From NCBI GenBank assembly GCA_025936615.1, contig JAICSZ010000116.1, forward strand, positions 1-7,055: 7,055 nt of DNA, written 5' to 3'. Under the pieces are notes generated by a model. That model searched no databases. It was given only the letters and a program-made list of their open reading frames with translations, and was not told where the DNA came from. A program made the translations under genes and the position numbers. This stretch comes from Pedococcus sp. GTDB lineage: Bacteria; Actinomycetota; Actinomycetes; Actinomycetales; Dermatophilaceae. Shown here piece after piece: positions 1 through 6,129 of the stretch; the stretch's first letter is position 1, and every line of letters starts with the position of its first letter.

Positions 1-805
1 CCGACTTGGACACGTCGAGCACCACCGGTCCGAGGTCGGTGTTCTGGTCAACGGTCGCGGCGCCGAGGCCCGGGAAGTGCTTCGCGGTCGTCACCACACC
101 GAGCTTCTGCTGTGAGCCGATGGAAGCCGCACCGCACTGGCCGCAGACGACCGGGTCCATGCTGTACGAGCGCCCGAACCTGTCGTCGAAGTTGCCGGTC
201 TGGCGGAAGACGTCGAGTACCGGCGCGAGGTTGCAGTTGATCCCTGCGTCCAGCAGGTCCAGCGCTGCGCCCGTGCCCATGGACCGTGCGGTGGCCACCG
301 GATGCAACGACTGCCCCATCTGCCTCTCCGAGATCCCGGGGGCGCCCGGGAGACGTTGCACGACGCCGCCCTCCTGGTCGGTCATCACCAGCAGCGGGTA
401 CCCGACGCCGCTGTCCGACTGCGCTTGCGCCAGGTCGCGCGTCACCGTCTGGATCTGGTTGCGGCTGCTGCGGTCGATGTTCTCCCCGAAGAAGATCACC
501 CCTCCGACCAGACCGGCGCGGATGGCGTCGAACAGTGCTGTCGGGGGCGTCAGGCCGGGGTAGGACCAGATCACGCGTTGGCCCACCCGCTGGGCGGGGG
601 AGAGGTGGTTCGGCCCAGCGCCCGTGGTCGTTTCGGCGCCATCGCCCGTGCCGGCGGAGGCGCGCGCCGGGCTGAGCAGGCCTGCGCCGACGACCATGGC
701 CGCTCCACCGACGAGGACGCTGCGTCTGCGAAGGCTGGGGCTGTCGCTCGTCGAGAACTCGTCTTGCTCGCTGGAGGTGTCGCGCGCGTCGCGGCTGATG
801 GTCAT
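1..805 (-). CDS. GH3 beta-N-acetylhexosaminidase-like, Tat-exported (N-terminal part)
   Basis: The 268 visible residues are the N-terminal part of a glycoside hydrolase family 3 protein; the C-terminus lies beyond the left edge. The family includes NagZ-type enzymes that remove terminal N-acetylglucosamine from peptidoglycan fragments or other glycans. Residues 25-51 look like a twin-arginine signal: RRR at 26-28, a hydrophobic stretch 30-45 and an ASA cleavage site at 49-51, so the mature protein is probably outside the membrane. The (beta/alpha)8 barrel follows, with the strong family motif DQEGGVVQRLPG and then KHFPG at 242-246. After KHFPG, canonical NagZ has an Asp-x-His acid/base pair; here the bases read D253-Q-N255, so the His is replaced. 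The catalytic Asp nucleophile would be off the window. The ATG at 805 is supported by a strong ribosome site (GGGAGGAG, 813-820) seven bases upstream. Substrate is inferred from the family and is uncertain. Confidence 0.9.
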   Translation of the reverse strand, partial: MTISRDARDTSSEQDEFSTSDSPSLRRRSVLVGGAAMVVGAGLLSPARASAGTGDGAETTTGAGPNHLSPAQRVGQRVIWSYPGLTPPTALFDAIRAGLVGGVIFFGENIDRSSRNQIQTVTRDLAQAQSDSGVGYPLLVMTDQEGGVVQRLPGAPGISERQMGQSLHPVATARSMGTGAALDLLDAGINCNLAPVLDVFRQTGNFDDRFGRSYSMDPVVCGQCGAASIGSQQKLGVVTTAKHFPGLGAATVDQNTDLGPVVLDVSKS

Positions 806-874
806 GCCGGGTCTCCTCCCGGTCGCTGGTTCGCCACAGGTGCGCCCAGGTGCTGAGCTGTCGGCACCCACTGA

Positions 875-893
875 AGCATCGTGGCCCGATGCT
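875..893 (-). terminator. Perfect 7-bp hairpin between kinase and GH3 genes (terminator or operator candidate)
   Basis: AGCATCG (875-881) and CGATGCT (887-893) form a perfect inverted repeat around a five-base loop. It lies about 40 bases after the histidine kinase stop and about 70 bases before the GH3 start. No T-run follows on the minus strand, which is common for actinobacterial hairpin terminators but leaves the role open. It could instead be an operator or leader hairpin for the GH3 gene. Confidence 0.35.
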
Positions 894-930
894 GTTCACG
901 GTGGCAGAGACCCGCGCCGACGTAAAGACC

Positions 931-2850
931 TCAGCGTGGCAGAGAGATCTCGAAGGTGGTGGGTCGACCGCCGGTGGGCGCGTGGTAGCGCGCCTCCCCA
1001 CCGTGGCTTCGGGCGATCTCGCGCACGAGGTACAGACCCAGTCCCGTCGCTCCGGAAGGGCCTCCAGCCGCGAAGCGCTCGAACAGGCGGGGGACCAGCT
1101 CCGCGCCGACTCCAGGCCCGGCATCGGTCAGCCGGATGCGGATCTGGCCGGGGCGGGCGGAGCCCGTGAGCGTGAGCGGGGCAGCGCCGTGGCGGAAGGC
1201 GTTGTCCAACAGGTTGTCCAGGGCTTGGCCCAACCGGACGGGGTCGGCGCGCACGAGCGCCTCATCAGCGACCTCGCAGCGCACCTGGGCATCCGGCTGG
1301 GCTGCCAGCATCCGCGCCGCCGCACCACGCAGCAGCTCGGTGAGCGAGACGTCCTCGAGGCGCGACTGCACCGTCTCGCCGTCCGGGCGGGCGCTCGTGG
1401 TCAGGTCGGAGGCCAGTCGGTGCAGCCGGTTGGCACTGCTGCGGATGCCACCCAGCAGCGCGTCGCGCTCTGCCACACCCATCTTGTCCCACGAGGACAG
1501 CAGGGTGCTCACGGATCCGTCGATGACGGCGGCCGGGGTGCGAAGCTCGTGGGCCGTGATCGCCATGATCCGGCCCTGCTGGGCGACGGAGGTGCTGCGC
1601 ACCTGCTCGTGTTCGTGTTCGGAGCTCTGGTCCCGGGTGACCTTGGCGAAGCCGACATGCGCACCGGAGTCGTCGTACACGGGAGTGATGACCACACTCG
1701 CCCAGAACTGTGTGCCGTCCTTGCGCAGCCGCCACCCCAGCTCGGTGAAGCTTCCCTCGCGCAGAGCCACCTCGAGGTTGCGCTCGGGATGCCCGCTGGC
1801 TTGCTCCCACGCCGGGTAGAAGAGCCGGAAGTGCCGGCCGATGATCTCCTCGGCGGTGTAACCCTTGATGCGCCTTGCCCCAGCGTTCCAGCTGACCACG
1901 GTCCCGTCCACATCGAGCATGAAGATCGCATACTCGCCCACCGCGGCAACCAGCAGCCGGAACATCTCCTCACTGCGGCGCAGGTCCACCTCGGCGGCAC
2001 GCAGTGCGCTGATGTCCTGCACCTGCGCGAACAGGTAGAGGACCTGGTTCGCGGAGTCCCGGATCGGCGCGAGGGTGACGCGGACGGTGCCGGCAGGATC
2101 GGCTGCCGGACCCCGAGGGAGTTGGTGCTCAAAGGTGGCGAGCTCATCACCGGAGGCCAGGATCGCCTCGAGCGCGTGGTCCAACCTGTGCCCGGCCCGT
2201 TGGGTCAACCGCCCGTAGTCGACTCCGACGAGCTCTTCGGGGCTGCTGGACATCAGCTTGGCCAGGGCCCCGTTGGCCCGCACGATCGTGCCGGTGCCGG
2301 TCAGCGTGGCCATTCCGATGGCCGCCCTGTCGAACAGCTCCCGGAACTGCTGGACGTGCTCGTCCAAGAAGCCCTGCTCCCAGCCGGGGGCGGAGCCGCG
2401 GCCGTCCCCGAGGGCCCCCACGAGGGCGAGCCTCGGTGGGCTCTCCCACAGGCCCGGCGTCGCGTCGTCCAACGTGTGTGTCAGTCGCATGGGGAGGTCG
2501 TGCAGCGGAGTCCACTTTCCGATGACGTCGGCAGCGCCCAGCTCGCGGGCCCGCGCAGCAAGGCCGGCCTCGTCGAACCCGGTGAACAGCACGACCTTGG
2601 TCTGCGGGCGCAGCGCGAGGATGCCGGGCAAGGCCTCGATGCCGTCCAACCTGGGCATCGAGGCGTCGAGCAGCAGGATCGCGGGCGCGAACTGGTCGAC
2701 CAGGGTGAAGGCCGACGAACCGTCCCCGCCCTCTGCCACGACCTCGAACAGGCCGGACGACTCCAAGGTTCGGCGGACGACGGCCCGAAGCTCCTGCGAG
2801 TCATCGACCAGGACCACCGTCGTCCTGGCGCCCGCCGCCGCACCGCTCAC
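931..2850 (-). CDS. Hybrid sensor histidine kinase, REC-PAS-PAS-HisKA-HATPase_c
   Basis: This is a complete 639-residue two-component kinase with no membrane segment, so it is predicted to be cytoplasmic. Domains in order: an N-terminal receiver (about 10-125) with acidic pair D16-D17, phospho-acceptor D62 in LLLDASMP, T90 and K112; a first PAS (about 169-285); a second PAS (about 293-408), with the SWNAGARRIKGYTAEEIIG signature and an LRKDGTQFWA strand; a HisKA dimerisation domain with phospho-acceptor H434 in AHELRTP; and an HATPase_c domain with N-box DNLLDNAFRH (545-554), G1 box DAGPGV (576-581), F-box LFERF and G2 box GLGL (603-606). All key catalytic residues are present. With the receiver at the front, the kinase may accept phosphate or be modulated by another kinase as well as by PAS ligands or redox state; this is inference. 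No partner response regulator is visible. The GTG start at 2850 has GAGAGGG seven bases upstream. The GAF-ANTAR gene lies 247 bases upstream, probably a separate transcript. Confidence 0.95.
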   Translation of the reverse strand: MSGAAAGARTTVVLVDDSQELRAVVRRTLESSGLFEVVAEGGDGSSAFTLVDQFAPAILLLDASMPRLDGIEALPGILALRPQTKVVLFTGFDEAGLAARARELGAADVIGKWTPLHDLPMRLTHTLDDATPGLWESPPRLALVGALGDGRGSAPGWEQGFLDEHVQQFRELFDRAAIGMATLTGTGTIVRANGALAKLMSSSPEELVGVDYGRLTQRAGHRLDHALEAILASGDELATFEHQLPRGPAADPAGTVRVTLAPIRDSANQVLYLFAQVQDISALRAAEVDLRRSEEMFRLLVAAVGEYAIFMLDVDGTVVSWNAGARRIKGYTAEEIIGRHFRLFYPAWEQASGHPERNLEVALREGSFTELGWRLRKDGTQFWASVVITPVYDDSGAHVGFAKVTRDQSSEHEHEQVRSTSVAQQGRIMAITAHELRTPAAVIDGSVSTLLSSWDKMGVAERDALLGGIRSSANRLHRLASDLTTSARPDGETVQSRLEDVSLTELLRGAAARMLAAQPDAQVRCEVADEALVRADPVRLGQALDNLLDNAFRHGAAPLTLTGSARPGQIRIRLTDAGPGVGAELVPRLFERFAAGGPSGATGLGLYLVREIARSHGGEARYHAPTGGRPTTFEISLPR

Positions 2851-3072
2851 TCTTCGACCCTCTCACCGCTGACCGCACTGAATGCAACTATGGTGGATCG
2901 CCGAGAATCCGGCATGCGGCACGCACCGAGAACGGCGCGCCGTCCAACATCCAGTCCCGACACCGGCGTGCACCGCGTGATCCCGGCGATGCCGCCAGCA
3001 GCCAGATACCCCTCGGTGACGCGTCCAATTCGCCCTCTCGGGAAGTGATCATCTCGCGGGGAGGGTGCAACC

Positions 3073-3097
3073 GTCCGCTTCCTCCCGGCGGACCGCC
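3073..3097 (-). terminator. Inverted repeats just after the GAF-ANTAR stop codon (weak terminator candidate)
   Basis: GTCCGC (3073-3078) pairs with GCGGAC (3088-3093) across a nine-base loop. Overlapping it, GGCGGACCGCC (3087-3097) is an 11-base palindrome around one central base. Both directly abut the GAF-ANTAR stop codon, the usual place for a transcription terminator. No T-run follows on the minus strand, so evidence for termination is structural only. The rest of the 247-base gap (2851-3097) shows no convincing gene; a clear promoter for the kinase was not recognised. Confidence 0.3.
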
Positions 3098-3850
3098 CTA
3101 TGGTGCCGACGCCGTCGTCGAGGACCCGGTTGGCGGACCACTCGGCACAGCAGCGGGGAGCTGGTGGTTCTCGTTGTTCTGCTCCACGATCTCAACCGCC
3201 ACGTCCCGCAGCTTGACGTTGGAGTGCTGGGACACCTGGGTCAGGTACTGGAACGCCCGATGGTCGTCGAGCTCGTAGCGCTCCATCACGATGCCCATGG
3301 CCTGCCCGATGACCTTGCGGGTGTGCAGCGCGGCGTTGAGGTTCTCCTCGCGTCGCACATGGCCCATTGCCAGCGCGGCGTGGGTGGCGAACAGCTCCGC
3401 AGCTTCCCGGAGCTCCGGGTCGATTCGGTCGCTGTCGGTCGAGTAGAGGTTGAGACCGCCGAGCGTCTTGTCGTCCACGTAGAGAGGCAAGCCCATCTGC
3501 GCGCGCAGCCCCATGGCGACTGCCGGCGGGACGAACCGGGGCCAGCGCGCCTCGTGGGCGGTCAGGTCGTTCACCTCGACGACACCCGACTTCTCGATCG
3601 CGTCCAGGCACGGGCCTTCGTGGAACTCGTACTGCAGCTGGTCGAGGTCCCACACCAGCTGGTCGGTGGCGGCTACCGTCTCGACCCGTCCATCGCGATA
3701 GGTGATGGAGATGCCCACATGGTCAATGCCCGGGAGTGCAAGTCTTGCCGCCTGCACGGTGGTGTTCAGCGTGGTCGGCAGATCTGGTGCACTGTAGATC
3801 AGGCGGGCAGCCTCGGCGAGCCCAGCCAGAATGTTCGGTCGTGTGGCCAC
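3098..3850 (-). CDS. GAF and ANTAR domain-containing regulator (predicted RNA-binding antiterminator)
   Basis: This complete 250-residue protein has the standard actinobacterial GAF-ANTAR layout. The GAF domain spans about 10-165 and contains the typical stretch EFHEGPCLDAI (75-85) and the GLPLYVDDKTLGGLNLYS core (120-137). The ANTAR domain spans about 168-225, with the family consensus clearly visible: R178, GQAMGIVMERY (182-192), AFQYL (199-203), SQHSN (207-211) and LRDVA (214-218). ANTAR domains are known to bind paired RNA hairpins and prevent premature transcription termination; GAF domains sense small molecules, redox state or light. Residues 226-250 are a disordered Pro/Ser/Thr/Ala tail. 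There is no receiver domain, so it is not a direct phosphorylation target of the neighbouring kinase, although proximity suggests related stress signalling. The GTG start is supported by GGAG (3856-3859) five bases upstream. The ligand and RNA targets are unknown. Confidence 0.95.
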   Translation of the reverse strand: MATRPNILAGLAEAARLIYSAPDLPTTLNTTVQAARLALPGIDHVGISITYRDGRVETVAATDQLVWDLDQLQYEFHEGPCLDAIEKSGVVEVNDLTAHEARWPRFVPPAVAMGLRAQMGLPLYVDDKTLGGLNLYSTDSDRIDPELREAAELFATHAALAMGHVRREENLNAALHTRKVIGQAMGIVMERYELDDHRAFQYLTQVSQHSNVKLRDVAVEIVEQNNENHQLPAAVPSGPPTGSSTTASAP

Positions 3851-3862
3851 CGCGTCTCCAGT

Positions 3863-3902
3863 CCCAGACTTGGGGTCGGAACGACAGGCGTTCGCTCAGC
3901 GA
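3863..3902 (-). promoter_or_regulatory. Consecutive small inverted repeats in the GAF-ANTAR leader
   Basis: Three inverted repeats sit directly upstream of the GAF-ANTAR ribosome site. They are TCGCT-C-AGCGA (3892-3902), GAACG/CGTTC with a five-base loop (3879-3893), and CCCA/TGGG with a four-base loop (3863-3874). The last ends four bases before GGAG (3856-3859). The first two overlap by two bases and cannot both form fully. Short hairpins next to the ribosome site of an RNA-binding regulator could serve autoregulation, but each stem is only 4-5 bp and chance is possible in such GC-rich DNA. No clear -35/-10 pair was identified in the 145-base gap 3851-3995, and no good terminator for the SDR-TspO operon was found there. 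Confidence 0.3.
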
Positions 3903-3995
3903 GACACGGCGACTGAGGTTCATTGAAGTGCCCTGAGCCACTCCTTGACCTCGGACTCTGACCCTACACCTCTGGCCATGACGGGGTGCTCGATG

Positions 3996-5402
3996 TCAGC
4001 GGCGCCGGGTGTGGGAACGGTTCCGCAGGGCGATCGCGGCGGTGAGGGCGGTCGCGAAGGCCGACCATCCCGCATACGCACCGAGGCCCAAGGCCCGGCC
4101 GGCACCGGTGGGACGGGCCCGGCGGGTCAGGTCCAGCCCACTCGCGGTCAGGGCCGCGCTGTCGAGGGCAGCGAGCCACGGCTGGTGGGCGCGGAAGAAC
4201 AGCGCGCTCCAGCCGGCGTTGAGGGTCATGTTCGCCGCGAGCGCCCTTGCGTAGGAGGTGGACTCATCCTCTGGCAGCTCGGCCATGGCGGCTGCCGAGG
4301 CGATCGCGACCTCGGCGTACAGGGCCGTCCACACGACGGGGAAGGCCCAGGGTGGTGGCTGCCACCGAGGGAGGTCGAGCCCCCGGTACCAGCGGCTGTC
4401 GGGATTCGTGGCGAGGGAGCCCACGACGGCCGCGACGGCCACGAGGGCACCGGCACGTCGCAGCGACCGGCGCCAGCGGGTGGGGTCCACCGAGCGGGTC
4501 GCACGTGCCACCGCCTCGTCGAATCCCGTTCGGCCGGCGGGTGGTGCCGGCACGAGGGCGGCGAGGTCGTCCTCGGCGCAGACGGCATCGTGGACGAGGC
4601 TGCCGACCAGCGGCTTGGCGACTCCGGCGCGGACCGGCGTCACCAGGCCCACCCAGTGGCTGGCCAGTGATGGCGTCAGCACGGGCACGGTGGCGATGTA
4701 CCGACGGCCCAGGCCGGTGACGCGGGCGTAGCCGCGCATCATGTCGGCGTACGTGAGGACGTCGGGTCCGCCGAGGTCGAAGGTGCGGTTGAGGTCCGGC
4801 GGCAGGCTGGCGGCCTCGGCGAGGTAGTGCACGACGTCGGCGGCGGCGATCGGCTGGATCCGGCTGGAGAGCCAGCGGGGTGCGACGAGCGCAGGGAGCC
4901 TCTCGGTGAGGTGGCGCAGCATGTCGAAGGAGGCCGAGCCGTCACCGAGCACCACTCCGGCCTGCAGCACCGCGGCCGGGACCTGGCCGGCGAGGAGGAT
5001 CTCACCGACCTCGACGCGAGACGCCAGGTGCGGTGACAGCGGCACGCCGTCGGGGTGCAGGCCACTGAGGTAGACGACCCGCTTCACGTGCGCCCGGGTC
5101 GCCGCGTCGCCGAAGGTCTGCGCCAGTTCGCGGTCCCGTGCGACGAAGTCCCCGGCGCCGTCCATCGAGTGCAGCAGGAAGTACGCGACGTCGACAGCGT
5201 CCATCGCGCGGCGCACGTCGGCATCGGATGACGCGTCACCCTCGACGACCTCGACGTCACCACTCCAGGGGAGGCGCCCCACGCGCCCGGCACTGCGGCT
5301 GAGGACGCGAACCTGCCAGCCCCGCTCGAGCAGGGCCGGCACCAAGAGCCCACCGATGTAGCCGGTGGCTCCGGTGACGAGGGCGAGTCCGGGTGTGGTC
5401 AC
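3996..5402 (-). CDS. Fusion protein: atypical NAD(P)-binding SDR domain plus TspO/MBR membrane domain
   Basis: This complete 468-residue protein has two parts. Residues 1 to about 300 are an atypical short-chain dehydrogenase (YbjT/NmrA-like) with nucleotide-binding loop TGATGYIGG (10-18), R36 after the second strand (suggesting NADP(H)), D56, and YLSGLHPDG (111-119). The YxxxK catalytic pair of classical SDRs is replaced by H125-x3-R129, as often in atypical SDRs, so sensing or binding is as likely as catalysis. Residues 235-275 (for example SHWVGLVTPVRAG) match the C-terminal region of YbjT-like proteins. Residues 317-461 are a full-length TspO/MBR (tryptophan-rich sensory protein) domain with about five membrane helices: WYRGLDLPRWQPPPWAF (338-354), VVWTALY (356-362), LNAGWSALFF (394-403) and AYAGWSAFA (442-450). 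TspO proteins bind porphyrins and regulate pigment or stress responses; R. sphaeroides TspO was called CrtK. The GTG start lies one base after the CPBP stop, with GGAG six bases upstream. The combined function is unknown. Confidence 0.93.
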   Translation of the reverse strand: MTTPGLALVTGATGYIGGLLVPALLERGWQVRVLSRSAGRVGRLPWSGDVEVVEGDASSDADVRRAMDAVDVAYFLLHSMDGAGDFVARDRELAQTFGDAATRAHVKRVVYLSGLHPDGVPLSPHLASRVEVGEILLAGQVPAAVLQAGVVLGDGSASFDMLRHLTERLPALVAPRWLSSRIQPIAAADVVHYLAEAASLPPDLNRTFDLGGPDVLTYADMMRGYARVTGLGRRYIATVPVLTPSLASHWVGLVTPVRAGVAKPLVGSLVHDAVCAEDDLAALVPAPPAGRTGFDEAVARATRSVDPTRWRRSLRRAGALVAVAAVVGSLATNPDSRWYRGLDLPRWQPPPWAFPVVWTALYAEVAIASAAAMAELPEDESTSYARALAANMTLNAGWSALFFRAHQPWLAALDSAALTASGLDLTRRARPTGAGRALGLGAYAGWSAFATALTAAIALRNRSHTRRR

Positions 5403-5403
5403 G

Positions 5404-6129
5404 TCAGTCTCCGATCGTCAGCGCGTGGGGGAGCAGGAACACCATGCCGAGTGACCACGTCAGGTGGATGACCACGGGCCCGAGGATCCCACCGGTCACT
5501 CGGCGCTGCAGACCGGTGACCAGTCCGAGCGCCGCGGCGGCCAGGACCAGCAAGGGGATCCCGGGGCCGACGGTCGTCAGGGCGTAGACGGTCGTGGTGA
5601 CGGCGACGGCATGCCTGCGACCGACTGCGGCGAAGAGCGCCCCACGGAAGTACAGCTCCTCCGCGACGGCGTTCACGGCTGTGATGACGGCGACCAGGGC
5701 CAGTGAACCCTGACGTGCGTGGTCGAGCAGGCGGTCGACCGGCTCACGCAACAGGGGCACTCGGCTCACGACGAGCGCGCCGGCCAGGAAGACGACCACG
5801 AGCAGCACGCCCAGGGCCAGCGACTGCACCACAGGTCGGGCGAGCTCGGTCCCGCTGCGGGTGCGTGCCCGCCCGAGGTGGAGCGGGCCGGACGCCAGGG
5901 CGCCCACGCTCCAGACTCCGGCAAGGGCGGTCGTGCCGATGTAGAACCAGGTGTTGCCCGGCGGCACCCTCAGGGCCGCAGCCAGCAGTGACGCCCCGGC
6001 CACGAGGGTCACCAGCGCGACCACGCGGCGGCGGCGGAACGCGGCGTCGGACTGGCCGTGGTCGCGCGGGACCGGCTCGACGAGCGCAGCACGGGCGAAG
6101 GAGCGCAGCTCCTCGAAAAGGTTGATCAT
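5404..6129 (-). CDS. CPBP-family intramembrane protein (putative metalloprotease, altered second motif)
   Basis: This 241-residue integral membrane protein has about six to seven hydrophobic segments (roughly 36-53, 61-80, 100-122, 142-158, 174-187, 192-207, 215-234). It belongs to the CPBP (Rce1/Abi-like) family: motif 1 is EELYFRG at 157-163 with the glutamate pair and Arg, and the last motif keeps H222 in VIHLTWS. The second motif, normally FxxxH, reads Y182-ALT-T186, so that His is missing; the final Asn of the third motif is replaced too. Proteolytic activity is therefore doubtful, although similar sequences appear to form an actinobacterial subfamily (from memory). The ATG at 6129 is chosen because it overlaps the MerR stop codon as ATGA, giving translational coupling; upstream in-frame codons would extend into the MerR gene. 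The ribosome site is weak, which fits coupling. Its location between the regulator and the SDR-TspO gene suggests a shared membrane or stress role; the substrate is unknown. Confidence 0.9.
   Translation of the reverse strand: MINLFEELRSFARAALVEPVPRDHGQSDAAFRRRRVVALVTLVAGASLLAAALRVPPGNTWFYIGTTALAGVWSVGALASGPLHLGRARTRSGTELARPVVQSLALGVLLVVVFLAGALVVSRVPLLREPVDRLLDHARQGSLALVAVITAVNAVAEELYFRGALFAAVGRRHAVAVTTTVYALTTVGPGIPLLVLAAAALGLVTGLQRRVTGGILGPVVIHLTWSLGMVFLLPHALTIGD

Noticed and set aside
901..945. Direct repeat GTGGCAGAGA at 901-910 and 936-945
   Set aside because: Only ten bases, present twice, one copy overlapping the kinase's last codons; no further copies were noticed, so chance is likely.
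944..951. Palindrome GAGATCTC
   Set aside because: Eight bases inside the kinase coding sequence, with no extension of symmetry and no context for an operator.
48..1124. A 358-codon minus-strand frame crossing the GH3 start and the kinase end
   Set aside because: It is Arg/Pro-rich without any domain and overlaps two well-supported genes in other frames.
850..3048. A 732-codon open frame on the plus strand opposite the histidine kinase
   Set aside because: It mirrors the kinase gene, has no recognisable domain, and such antisense frames arise from G/C-biased third codon positions. The minus-strand kinase has full motif support.
2888..3070. A 60-codon minus-strand frame in the gap before the kinase, with GGGAGG ten bases before a TTG start
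   Set aside because: Third positions are not G/C-biased as in the neighbouring genes, the product resembles nothing known, and the start is a TTG with long spacing.
3863..3874. CCC-AAGUCU-GGG hexaloop in the GAF-ANTAR leader as a canonical ANTAR target
   Set aside because: The loop has A at position 1 but U, not G, at position 4, and the neighbouring hairpin has a five-base loop. It does not meet the known two-hexaloop rule.
3945..3970. TTGACC followed by TACACC on the plus strand, resembling a promoter
   Set aside because: The spacing is 14 bases, too short, and no plus-strand gene follows.
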